Origin: an uncultured Bacilli bacterium
GTDB taxonomy: Bacteria; Bacillota_I; Bacilli_A; RF39; UBA660
Length of the DNA: 36,791 nt
Direction: 5' to 3'
NCBI GenBank assembly: GCA_904374795.1
Contig: CAJFEV010000005.1
Span: 1-36,791, forward strand
Below are positions 21,972 to 29,754 of this stretch, piece by piece. The position numbers and the translations under genes were made by a program. Below the pieces are notes generated by a model. It was given only the letters and a program-made list of their open reading frames with translations, was not told the DNA's origin and searched no databases. Position 1 is the stretch's first letter. Each line of letters starts with the position of its first letter.

Positions 21972-23112
21972 ATCTAAAAAAAACTAAATAGATTAAAAAA
22001 ATGAAATATATACCAAAAGTAATTATACCATTAATTTTATCTTGCTTTCCTTCTCGCTTTTGTACGCCTAAAGCCATAGAAATCAAAAGCCCACCAATTA
22101 ATCCACCTAAATGAGCAGCATTATCTATACCACTTACCATAAAGCCTAATAACAAGTTAAATAGAATTAGAGGAATAATTTGATTTCGTAAAACGCTACC
22201 CAAATACAAGCGATAATGATATCCAAAATATACTAAAGCACCGAGGAGACCAAAAATTGCTCCTGAAGCTCCAACACTTACAGAATTAGGACTCATCACA
22301 CAACTCATTAAACTAGCTGTGATCATACTACAAAAATAAATAACTAAAAATTTCCATTTTCCCACAAAATTTTCAATCTGTGTCCCAATAATATATAAGG
22401 AATACATATTAAAGAGTAAGTGAAATATACCACCATGTAAAAAACCAGCAGTAACTAATCGCCAAAACTCTCCATTTTGAACAAGAACGCTATTTAATGC
22501 TCCATAACGCAAAAGATGTAAAACATTTAAATTTGCTCCAGAAAGAGCAAAAGTCACAAAAAACACAAGAACATTTATAACAATCAAAATATTTGTTACC
22601 ACTATCTTTTTAGGTCTAAAAATACTTTCATACACTTTATTTTCTTGATCCGTTTTCTTATTAATATCATTAGTAACATCTATCATCAAATCTAAGCCTT
22701 TTTCATTTAAAAGCATTTTATGATTAATATCTGGAAATGTATCTAATACCTTTTTAGACTTAATTAATGCTCCATTTTTTAAAGCAACAGATGCTATGTT
22801 TTTCTTCTCGTCTAAATGAACATCTTCATTCACATCAAGCAAAATATTTAAAGCATTCATTGACCATGAAAGTGTTTTTCTTTTCACTTGCTTCATTACA
22901 TTTCTAAGTTTTAATATGTCAAATTCATATTGTTCTTTATTATGAATATAATTCGCATTGATTCGAATGATTTTATAAGGTCCTTCTTGATTTTGAAGCC
23001 AAATTTCATCTTTGACACCATTAACAACAATGGGACTATAATTCTCTTCAGTAATAAAATAATGTACCAAACGCATGATCATTTCATCTTTTTTATCCAT
23101 TGTTACTGCCAT
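21970..23112 (-). CDS. Rhomboid-family intramembrane serine protease (GluP/YqgP-like)
   Basis: A 380-residue protein. The first 165 residues are a soluble domain as in B. subtilis YqgP (GluP). About seven membrane segments follow. The rhomboid signatures are HLLFNMYSLYIIG in membrane segment 2, the catalytic Ser283 in GASGAIFG, and the catalytic His334 in DNAAHLGGLIGG. It cleaves membrane proteins within the bilayer; YqgP acts on magnesium transporters with FtsH, but the substrate here is not known. GGAGGGTG before MAVTMDKK puts the start at 23112; the in-frame codon at 23127 overlaps that box. Confidence 0.88.
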   Translation of the reverse strand: MAVTMDKKDEMIMRLVHYFITEENYSPIVVNGVKDEIWLQNQEGPYKIIRINANYIHNKEQYEFDILKLRNVMKQVKRKTLSWSMNALNILLDVNEDVHLDEKKNIASVALKNGALIKSKKVLDTFPDINHKMLLNEKGLDLMIDVTNDINKKTDQENKVYESIFRPKKIVVTNILIVINVLVFFVTFALSGANLNVLHLLRYGALNSVLVQNGEFWRLVTAGFLHGGIFHLLFNMYSLYIIGTQIENFVGKWKFLVIYFCSMITASLMSCVMSPNSVSVGASGAIFGLLGALVYFGYHYRLYLGSVLRNQIIPLILFNLLLGFMVSGIDNAAHLGGLIGGLLISMALGVQKREGKQDKINGIITFGIYFIFLIYLVFFR

Positions 23113-23176
23113 AAATACACCCTCCACGCATAATATTATAACCTAAAACATAAAATTAGTAAAGAAGGTGAATACC

Positions 23177-23512
23177 ATGGCTTTTTTACTAACATTTCTA
23201 CTCATTTCCTTGCTTTTAATTGGAATACCAATCACAAAAACTTTTCTAAAAAAAGAAGAAATTAACAATCTTCTATTTTTAGTATTTTCTAACGGAGTTT
23301 TCATTCTTTCTACGCTAATTTTTGGCTTTCATCTAGAAGAAGTATTCCTAACAGTTTGTTCTTCTTTTTTCTTGACTTGCTACAGCTTATTCTTAATTTT
23401 AGAACTCAAAAAAGAAAATAAAAAATTCCACATACTAGAAGTTCCATATTTTCTTTTTACACTATGTTTATTTTCATGTTTTTTATATAAATTTTTACTC
23501 CAAATTCTCTAA
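23177..23512 (+). CDS. Small integral membrane protein, unknown
   Basis: A 111-residue protein with four hydrophobic segments (starting MAFLLTFLLISLLLIG) and a short charged loop (ELKKENKKFH). No recognised family. AAGGTG before the ATG at 23177 supports this start; a GTG at 23168 is in frame. It is divergent from the rhomboid gene, and its last 18 bases overlap the end of the convergent rluD-like gene. Confidence 0.55.
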   Translation: MAFLLTFLLISLLLIGIPITKTFLKKEEINNLLFLVFSNGVFILSTLIFGFHLEEVFLTVCSSFFLTCYSLFLILELKKENKKFHILEVPYFLFTLCLFSCFLYKFLLQIL

Positions 23513-24385
23513 AAATTCTGCAAACTCTTTTGGTAACGGAGAAGTAAAATGCAAATGTTTTTTACTAAATGGACTCACAAAATCGATCTCGCTAGAATGA
23601 AGAAATTGGCCAAAAGGAGTAGCTGAATGATTATTATAAACCGGATCATTATATATAGGATAACCTATATAAGACAAATGAACTCTTATTTGATGAGTTC
23701 TACCCGTTTCAAGTTCACAACTAACTAAAGTATAATCTTTATATCGCTTTAAAACGGTCACATGAGTAATAGCATTTTTACTATTAACATCTGTAACAGC
23801 CATTTTCTTACGATTGTTTACATCTCGCCCTATCGGAGCATCAATCGTAATATGATTATGTTTTAACACACCTTTTACTAAAGCAATATATTTTCTTTTC
23901 ACTCTTTTATGAGCAAAATCATCGGCTAAAATAGCATGAGCTTGATTATTTTTAGCAACCAATAATAATCCCGAAGTATCCTTATCAATTCGATGAACAA
24001 TACCAGGCCTAGCAGTCCCATTGCAATCACTCAAATTCTTTGTATAGTATAATAAAGCATTAACTAACGTATGATGAAAATTTCCACTTCCAGGATGCAC
24101 AACCATACCTGAAGGTTTATCTATAAGTAATACATCATCATCTTCATAAACAATATGTAAAGGAATATTTTCTGGAGTAATATTTTCATCATCTGTAAAA
24201 TTTTCCAAAATGGTAATCCAATCACCTTTCATAACCTTATAAGAAGATTTCACCGGCTCATCATTTACAAGCACAAGATTTTGTTCCAGCATTTTTTGAA
24301 TATAAGCTCTAGAATAATCTAATCTCTCACTTAAATATTTATCAATTCTTAAACTTTTTTCTTCGAGCACTTCGAACTTGTCCAT
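23495..24385 (-). CDS. RluA/RluD-family 23S rRNA pseudouridine synthase
   Basis: A 296-residue enzyme with an N-terminal S4 RNA-binding domain (RIDKYLSERLDYSRAYIQKML) and a pseudouridine synthase domain with the catalytic Asp134 in HRIDKDTSGLLLVAK. LETGRTHQIRVHL follows as expected. It probably modifies U1911/1915/1917 of 23S rRNA as RluD does, though the exact target within the family cannot be read from sequence. It overlaps the end of lspA by 44 bases, so the two are translationally linked. The lspA-rluD order is common in Firmicutes. Confidence 0.88.
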   Translation of the reverse strand: MDKFEVLEEKSLRIDKYLSERLDYSRAYIQKMLEQNLVLVNDEPVKSSYKVMKGDWITILENFTDDENITPENIPLHIVYEDDDVLLIDKPSGMVVHPGSGNFHHTLVNALLYYTKNLSDCNGTARPGIVHRIDKDTSGLLLVAKNNQAHAILADDFAHKRVKRKYIALVKGVLKHNHITIDAPIGRDVNNRKKMAVTDVNSKNAITHVTVLKRYKDYTLVSCELETGRTHQIRVHLSYIGYPIYNDPVYNNHSATPFGQFLHSSEIDFVSPFSKKHLHFTSPLPKEFAEFLENLE

Positions 24386-24833
24386 AACTACTCTCCTCCT
24401 TTAAAACTGCGATTATAAACAAAATCGCACCAACAACAATAAAAACATCTGCCAAATTAAAAACTGGAAAATGATATCCAAAAAACATAAAACTTAAATA
24501 ATCTTTAACATATCCAAAAACAATGCGATCCACTAAATTGCCCAAAATACCAGCATATAAAAAAGTAGCCGCAAAAAATTTCCATTTGCTTTCTTTTATG
24601 GTATTTTTTATTATACTTAAAAATATCAAGCAAAGCAAACTAACAATAATCAAAAAAAATGTTTGATTCTCAAAAATACTCCACGCAGCACCTTTATTTT
24701 CTAACCATTCTAAAGAAAAAAAGTTAGGAACAAGGACAATACTTCCATTCATCAAAAAATTTTCCATCAAAAATTTAATTCCCTGATCTAAACAAAACAA
24801 TAAAACAATAAATAAAATTTCCTTTTTTTTCAT
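24342..24833 (-). CDS. lspA: Lipoprotein signal peptidase (signal peptidase II)
   Basis: A 163-residue membrane aspartyl protease that removes lipoprotein signal peptides. Four membrane segments are visible. The catalytic pair is Asp102 in GNLVDRI and Asp129 in FNLADVFIVVG, and Asp16 and Asn46 lie in the conserved LDQGIKF and ENKGAAWSI boxes. A short basic tail follows the last membrane segment, read through the start of the rluD-like gene. AGGGAT precedes the ATG. Confidence 0.93.
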   Translation of the reverse strand: MKKKEILFIVLLFCLDQGIKFLMENFLMNGSIVLVPNFFSLEWLENKGAAWSIFENQTFFLIIVSLLCLIFLSIIKNTIKESKWKFFAATFLYAGILGNLVDRIVFGYVKDYLSFMFFGYHFPVFNLADVFIVVGAILFIIAVLKEESSYGQVRSARRKKFKN

Positions 24834-24858
24834 AAATATCCCTAACTATTATATCAAA

Positions 24859-25494
24859 TTATACTAATTCTTCATAAATTTCTTTTACAATTTGTAAATT
24901 TTCTTCCTTTTCTAACTTTTTAATTCCATCCTGACTATTTAAAAAAGAATTTAATTCATCTTCTAAAAATTTAACTTTATTGGCAATAGAATAATGATAA
25001 TTTTTAACATTATGAGCCAAAAAATTTATAGCCTCAGATAAAGAAAATTCCGATTTATTTGAAGACGATAAATGATACTCTAATTTATGTTGATTAAATC
25101 CTAAATCCATAACAACTTTTTCTAAACATTCCTTAGAAACTAACACATTTTTTTTAAACAAAACCATATCACCATGACTCATTTCTAGCTGAAAATCAGC
25201 CAAAACTTCATAAGGCAAAGAAATTTTTACAGCATATAAAGTTGGCAAAGCCGACAAATTCAAGCAAATATCTTCAAAACTAGGAATACCAGCAAATACA
25301 AAAAGATTTCCCCTTCTATCATTTTCTTCCTCATTTAAAAAAGCATCTACAGTTCGTTCATTCGATATAAAATACAATCCTTCATTATACGCCTTTTTTA
25401 TAACTTCTCTAGAAAGCAAAAAAGGATCTTGAAAAGGATTTTCCCCAAACATAAATTTCAAAAGATAGCTTGTTAAAATAATTTGTATATTCAT
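24859..25494 (-). CDS. Unknown 211-residue soluble protein
   Basis: No family recognised. The first half is mixed and includes GLYFISNERTVDAFL and GNLFVFAGIPSFEDICLN, with some similarity in shape to small nucleotide- or ADP-ribose-handling folds, but not enough to claim. The second half is helical and charged. It lies 25 bases upstream of lspA on the same strand. The promoter at 25526-25554 predicts a start of transcription near 25519. The ribosome binding site at 25494 is weak; an ATG 14 codons later (MFGENPFQDPF) is an alternative start. Confidence 0.6.
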   Translation of the reverse strand: MNIQIILTSYLLKFMFGENPFQDPFLLSREVIKKAYNEGLYFISNERTVDAFLNEEENDRRGNLFVFAGIPSFEDICLNLSALPTLYAVKISLPYEVLADFQLEMSHGDMVLFKKNVLVSKECLEKVVMDLGFNQHKLEYHLSSSNKSEFSLSEAINFLAHNVKNYHYSIANKVKFLEDELNSFLNSQDGIKKLEKEENLQIVKEIYEELV

Positions 25495-25525
25495 AGCCTA
25501 CACTCGTTTCTATGTTATATATATA

Positions 25526-25554
25526 AGTATAAACGAAAAAAATAGAAAAAACAA
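25526..25554 (-). promoter_or_regulatory. Promoter upstream of the unknown gene and lspA-rluD
   Basis: On the minus strand, TTGTTT (25554-25549) and TATACT (25531-25526) are separated by 17 bases. It could drive the whole run 25494 to 23495. Confidence 0.5.
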
Positions 25555-25704
25555 CCAAGAATCCTGTAAATATTCCTTTAAAAAAGGAACAGAACAATTT
25601 CATTTGAATAAATCACAGGAAAGAAAGATTCCTGCTTAAAAGCTTTTTAAAATTCCTAACTATTAATAACGGTTTATAGAAAAGTACAAAATTCAAAAAC
25701 ATGA

Positions 25705-25745
25705 AAAAAAAGTTATCTATAAAAAACATAAGACAACTTTTTTAT
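25705..25745 (-). terminator. Terminator after the YlmC/YmxH gene
   Basis: On the minus strand AAAAAGTTGTC (25743-25733) pairs with GATAACTTTTT (25718-25708), with one G-T pair and more T after it. It overlaps the stop codon region of the gene ending at 25742. Confidence 0.7.
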
Positions 25746-25969
25746 ACTATTTGATCAACCAAAATTACATCTGTTCCAATTTTTTTGATTTGATCTATTG
25801 TTATCGTAATTTCACCTGCAGACTTCCAAAATTTCCAAAATTTATGATCCATCACAACAAAAAATTCAATAATTCCTTTTTCATTAATTGCTGCATCAAT
25901 AATTTTTCCCAATCTTTTGCCGCTTTCTATATTAATGACATCTTTTCTTTGTAAATCGGATAAATTCAT
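25742..25969 (-). CDS. YlmC/YmxH-family PRC-barrel protein
   Basis: A 75-residue single PRC-barrel domain. It starts MNLSDLQRKDVINIESGKRLGKI and ends with DQIKKIGTDVILVD, the usual form of the YlmC/YmxH family, which is common in endospore formers and expressed in sporulation. The exact role is unknown. GGGGTGATAG before the ATG supports the start. It is a single gene with its own terminator. Confidence 0.85.
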   Translation of the reverse strand: MNLSDLQRKDVINIESGKRLGKIIDAAINEKGIIEFFVVMDHKFWKFWKSAGEITITIDQIKKIGTDVILVDQIV

Positions 25970-26003
25970 ACTATCACCCCTACTATTTTATGTTAAAAAA
26001 AAG

Positions 26004-26026
26004 AAAAAAGCCCATTAAAGCTTTTT
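26004..26026 (-). terminator. Terminator of sufS-sufU
   Basis: On the minus strand AAAAAGC (26026-26020) pairs with GCTTTTT (26011-26005), followed by more T. It overlaps the stop codon of sufU. Confidence 0.7.
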
Positions 26027-26431
26027 ATCTAAAATTTTCTTTAATCCCTTATAAGGAAGATAAGCACAGGATTTTCTATTTCCTTGTTTAACAATTTCTT
26101 TAAATACAGCTGTTTCATGTAATTCTTCTTCATTATAAGGATATTCATAAATCATATTTTCAAAATTTTTAATAAAATCCTTTACTTCATTCAAATCTTT
26201 ATTTATACAATTATCAAGAAGGATAGAACAAGAAGAAGTGGCAATCGCACATGCCTCTCCTTCAAAACAAGCATCCACAATTTTATCTTCTTCTATTTTT
26301 ACAAATATATCTAAATGATCAATACATGAATCACTTTGAGTTGTCACTTTTTGATAGCTCTTATCAAGATTTTTGCTTTTTTTATAGGGAGAAGAGGTAT
26401 AGTGATTCATAATGACTTCTCTACTTTCCAT
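26015..26431 (-). CDS. sufU: SufU-like iron-sulfur assembly / sulfur acceptor protein
   Basis: A 138-residue SufU-type protein, the zinc-dependent sulfur acceptor for SufS in Gram-positives. Ligands are present: Cys36 and Asp38 in SDSCIDH, Cys61 in GEACAIATSS and Cys122 in RKSCAYLPY. The first box is changed from the usual NPxCGD. Its ATG overlaps the stop of sufS by one base (TAATG), with GAGGGG eight bases upstream, so the two are coupled. No other suf genes (B, C, D) lie in the window. Confidence 0.9.
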   Translation of the reverse strand: MESREVIMNHYTSSPYKKSKNLDKSYQKVTTQSDSCIDHLDIFVKIEEDKIVDACFEGEACAIATSSCSILLDNCINKDLNEVKDFIKNFENMIYEYPYNEEELHETAVFKEIVKQGNRKSCAYLPYKGLKKILDKKL

Positions 26432-27627
26432 TAAAGCATCCCCTCTACAATTTTTTCTTTATTATTTAGTAATTCAACTAGATTATCTATATCACTTTCA
26501 GTATTATAAAAATATAGACTAACACGTAAACTATTTTGAACGCCAGTTTCTTTTTTCAATATCTTTGCACAATGATTTCCTGCACGTACACAAATCTTAT
26601 ATTTATTCAAATAATAAGCAACATCTTGACTAAAAACATCAGTAACATTAAATGAAATAATCCCACTATCTGATTCAATATTTAAAATATCTAAATGAGG
26701 TATACAAATAAGTTTAGAAATAGCATAAGCACGAAGTTTCTTTTCATAGTCTTCAATCTTATCCATTCCAATACTTTCTAAATATTTTATAGCTTCTCCA
26801 AGACCTATAGCACCTGCAATATTAGGTGTACCAGCCTCCAATCTAGTTGGCAAATCTTTTAAATAAACTTCATTTGGACTATCAAAGGACTCATTCATTC
26901 CCCCACCTACATTTTGGGGCTCCATTTCTTCTAAGAGTTCTTTTTTTCCATAAAGAATGCCTATACCTGTTGGCCCGCACATTTTATGTCCTGAAAAAGC
27001 AAGAAAATCAACGTCTAAATCTTGAACATCCGTTTTACGATGTGGCACAGATTGAGCACCATCCATAACAACAAAGATATTATTTTTATGAGCAAACTCA
27101 CATATTTCTTTAATAGGTCTTTCATCACCAATAACATTTGTAATGCTAGCTAGAGAAATAACTTTAGTATTTGGGGTGATGGATTTTTTTACATTCTCTA
27201 AAGTCACATAGTGATGCTCATCTAAAGGAATATATTTTACGACAACTCCTAGTTTCATTGAAAGCCGAAACCAAGGTAAAACATTTGAAGCATGTTCACT
27301 TTGTGTAATCAAAATCTCATCATTAGGTTCAAGAAATTTTCCAAAAAAGCCATTTGCAATCATATTTAAAGATTCAGTAGTTCCACTTGTAAAAACGACT
27401 TCTTCTTTATACTTAGCATGAATAAAATTTCGAACAATTTCTCTAGCCTTTTCATATTCCTGATCCACCTTAAAAGAAATATCATAATCTCCACGATGAG
27501 CATTAGCTGAATATTTTGTATAATATTCAGTAATCTTATCAATTACACATTGAGGTTTTAAAGTTGTTGCTCCATTATCTAAATAGATTAAATCTTCTTT
27601 TAACATAGGAAAGTCTTCTATATTCAT
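26431..27627 (-). CDS. sufS: Cysteine desulfurase SufS
   Basis: A 398-residue PLP enzyme of the group II (SufS/CsdA) type that takes sulfur from cysteine for iron-sulfur clusters. Key parts are YLDNGATTLKP, TSGTTESLN, the PLP lysine Lys215 in FSGHKMCGPTG, and the active-site Cys353 in RAGNHCAK, where RAGHHCA is usual. AAAGGAG precedes the ATG. It is first of the two-gene operon with sufU. Confidence 0.94.
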   Translation of the reverse strand: MNIEDFPMLKEDLIYLDNGATTLKPQCVIDKITEYYTKYSANAHRGDYDISFKVDQEYEKAREIVRNFIHAKYKEEVVFTSGTTESLNMIANGFFGKFLEPNDEILITQSEHASNVLPWFRLSMKLGVVVKYIPLDEHHYVTLENVKKSITPNTKVISLASITNVIGDERPIKEICEFAHKNNIFVVMDGAQSVPHRKTDVQDLDVDFLAFSGHKMCGPTGIGILYGKKELLEEMEPQNVGGGMNESFDSPNEVYLKDLPTRLEAGTPNIAGAIGLGEAIKYLESIGMDKIEDYEKKLRAYAISKLICIPHLDILNIESDSGIISFNVTDVFSQDVAYYLNKYKICVRAGNHCAKILKKETGVQNSLRVSLYFYNTESDIDNLVELLNNKEKIVEGML

Positions 27628-27720
27628 TCTATCACTCCTTTCTTCTCATTTTTTTCCTGTGCTTACTATAATGTATTCATTTTTCTACTTTTAGCATATA
27701 ATATTAACCCAAAAAATAAA

Positions 27721-27752
27721 AAACTTCAAGTGTATTGTAGCACAAGAAGCAT
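27721..27752 (-). terminator. Probable terminator after the FGE-fold protein gene
   Basis: On the minus strand CTTC..GTG pairs with CAC..GAAG around an 8-base loop, with a two-base internal mismatch, followed by a T-rich run. The rest of the gap 27628-27893 shows only AT-rich sequence and the sufS ribosome binding site. Confidence 0.45.
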
Positions 27753-27893
27753 ATTTTTTAAAGTGTGACCTAGCAAAAATCACTTGACGCTACGCACTCA
27801 TAAATAATGTAAATAACTGTAGATACCACTATACAAATAAAGTATAGCAAAAGACTTCAGCTGCATATTTTTTGAGTATCTTTTATTTTAAAT

Positions 27894-29534
27894 TTATATT
27901 ATACCTTCAATTGGTGTTAGAACAATACGAAAGCCTGTAACATCAGTTTCTACTCCCGAAGCTCCCAAAAAAATAAACATACCTGCACTATTTCCAAAAC
28001 GTGCCTCATAACTTCGAACAAACAATGGATTTTCATTTGTAATAAACCATCCATCATCATTGTACCAACTGCTTGAATTTCTATTGACCGACCCTGGCGG
28101 AGTTACAATAAAAAATGGGCCCGCCTCTCCAGTAAAATCTCCTAATATACGTGCTTGATAATTCCGATCACTTGTATTATAGATATATTTATCATAATAT
28201 TTTTCTTCTGGCCAATCATAACCACTTGTAATTACCCCACCATCTCCTAATGCTCCTTTGAATCCTGAATAAGATTGACTATTTCCACCAGAAAGTAAAT
28301 TACCATCACTATCAGTCATAGCTCCCATAACATATTCATGAGCTCCTCCACTCATATCATAAATACCGGATATATTTCCAGTTGTACTAGCAAGAACACT
28401 ATTTGGATAAGCTCTATTACATGTTCCATCATCGCAATATCGATTACATTCAAGATTAGTTCCTGTCCATCCACACGTTGGCTCTTCATTTGCTTGATAT
28501 CCTGTTAAATATGAAGAATAGTTATTAATTCTCACACTTGTTGCACTTCCATATTTACTATGTTGCAGATATGCTACGGCTCCCCACTCTGTATTTTTTA
28601 TAGCATGACTATCTAAATCTCGTTGATAATTATAAGAAGTAAAATGAATATTAGCCAAATTAATATTTCTCCAACTATATGCATTGGGTTTAACTATAAT
28701 TTTACTGGAATCATTTACATTTTGTTCGGCTTCTGTTGTACTTGTTGCACCATTATATCCCGTTTCAAATTTGCCTACCCAAAAACCAGTAGATGGAATA
28801 GATAAAAATGCGGGATGGGTCATATAATCTCCTATTTGACAATTTCCTGTTGCTCCAGATTCCATCGTTGTCGTACATTCACCACTCACATTATCACTTG
28901 TATTATAATCTCCAAAGATAATTGGTATTTCATGAACTTTAGAAGTATCAATACTTGTTAAACTGTCGTATAATCCTAAATCCCATAATTGATACCTGTA
29001 TTTTGGGATCCATACAAAATAACTTTCTATCTCACTTTCTGGTATTACTTCTCCTGCTAAATAGTCTTTGCTTTCATCAAAAAGTATGACGGCATTTGCC
29101 CACTCCTTATTTTCATAACTATACCAGGCACTTCCGATATCTGCTTTTTTTACTGTTCCAGCTTTATCTATCGTAATAGGTATTAATGGTTCTTTTAATA
29201 CTGGATCCATTCCATTTAAAATACTCTCTTTATATCCTGTTTTAAAATAAAGTTCACATGTAGTTTTATATTCACTCATATTTTTTATTATTGGACTCCA
29301 TGATTCATAATCCCATATGATATAAGCTCCATTTGTACAACTACTTCTTGTTTCATCATATATATTTCCTTCTTTTGAAGGTATGGCGTTTGTTTCTTCA
29401 TCATTTATATAGATTGCTAATTCAATATCTTCTTGATATAAATATATTTCAATTTCATTTTCTTTTTGAAATAAACTTATGAAACATACAGATATACATA
29501 TACATAATAAAAAAAGAATAAAATGTTTTTTCAT
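27894..29534 (-). CDS. Secreted or anchored protein with a formylglycine-enzyme (C-type-lectin-like) fold
   Basis: A 546-residue protein with an N-terminal hydrophobic segment (residues 4-22). The region 165-540 has the order of motifs seen in sulfatase-modifying-factor/FGE-like proteins: FVWIPKYRY (173-181), GFWVGKFE (250-257), NTEWGAVAYLQ (314-324), IYDMSGGAHEYVMG (391-404) and the final GFRIVL (534-539). Several cysteines (66, 93, 220, 232, 354, 363, 367, 372) could form disulfides outside the cell. It lacks the two-cysteine active site I would expect of a working FGE, so a binding or surface role is more likely. Expression may be affected by the homopolymer upstream. Confidence 0.7.
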   Translation of the reverse strand: MKKHFILFLLCICISVCFISLFQKENEIEIYLYQEDIELAIYINDEETNAIPSKEGNIYDETRSSCTNGAYIIWDYESWSPIIKNMSEYKTTCELYFKTGYKESILNGMDPVLKEPLIPITIDKAGTVKKADIGSAWYSYENKEWANAVILFDESKDYLAGEVIPESEIESYFVWIPKYRYQLWDLGLYDSLTSIDTSKVHEIPIIFGDYNTSDNVSGECTTTMESGATGNCQIGDYMTHPAFLSIPSTGFWVGKFETGYNGATSTTEAEQNVNDSSKIIVKPNAYSWRNINLANIHFTSYNYQRDLDSHAIKNTEWGAVAYLQHSKYGSATSVRINNYSSYLTGYQANEEPTCGWTGTNLECNRYCDDGTCNRAYPNSVLASTTGNISGIYDMSGGAHEYVMGAMTDSDGNLLSGGNSQSYSGFKGALGDGGVITSGYDWPEEKYYDKYIYNTSDRNYQARILGDFTGEAGPFFIVTPPGSVNRNSSSWYNDDGWFITNENPLFVRSYEARFGNSAGMFIFLGASGVETDVTGFRIVLTPIEGII

Positions 29535-29568
29535 AATCTCATCTCTGCTTCTATTATGGTTTATTAGG

Positions 29569-29611
29569 AGTCATTATACTCATGACTTATTATGTCAATA
29601 GGCATTATGCC
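29569..29611 (-). promoter_or_regulatory. Putative promoter with two palindromes before the FGE-fold gene
   Basis: On the minus strand, TTGACA (29598-29593) and TATAAT (29578-29573) are only 14 bases apart; TATTGA with a 16-base spacer is the better-spaced reading. The -10 box lies inside the inverted repeat AGTCAT/ATGACT (29569-29574 and 29582-29587). The palindrome GGCATTATGCC (29601-29611) lies just upstream. Both could be operators. Confidence 0.45.
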
Positions 29612-29628
29612 ATTTTTTTTAGAGACAC

Positions 29629-29658
29629 AAAAAATTATCATAGTTTCCCTATGATAAT
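29629..29658 (-). terminator. Terminator of the six-gene operon
   Basis: A perfect 10-bp stem ATTATCATAG/CTATGATAAT (29658-29649 and 29643-29634 on the minus strand) with a 5-base loop is followed by six T. It closes the operon that ends at 29752. Confidence 0.8.
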
Positions 29659-29690
29659 TCTATCACATTTTTTCCCCCCCCCCATGTCAA
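29657..29690 (-). promoter_or_regulatory. TTGACA with a ten-base G tract in the spacer
   Basis: On the minus strand, TTGACA (29690-29685) is followed by T, ten G, six A and then TGTGATAGAAT. The G tract lies exactly where a promoter spacer would be: TGATAG is 19 bases and TAGAAT 22 bases from the -35 box. A change in tract length would alter the spacing. The operon terminator starts at once downstream. Confidence 0.4.
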
Positions 29691-29730
29691 TTTTTATTTA
29701 TTGAGAGTTTATAATTTAAAATCGTCCTTT

Positions 29731-29754
29731 TTATTATTATTATTATTATTATTA
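29731..29754. repeat. TTA trinucleotide microsatellite, eight units
   Basis: Eight perfect TTA units. On the minus strand they read TAA eight times, starting with the stop codon of the aminotransferase-like gene, so the gene ends in eight consecutive in-frame stops. Confidence 0.9.

Noticed and set aside
25409-25603. 64-codon minus-strand frame with a hydrophobic N-terminus
   Set aside because: It has no ribosome binding site, spans the promoter at 25526-25554 and overlaps the start of the 211-residue gene in another frame.
27894-29534. Target protein of a diversity-generating retroelement
   Set aside because: The fold fits, but there is no reverse transcriptase, no template repeat and no accessory gene in the window.
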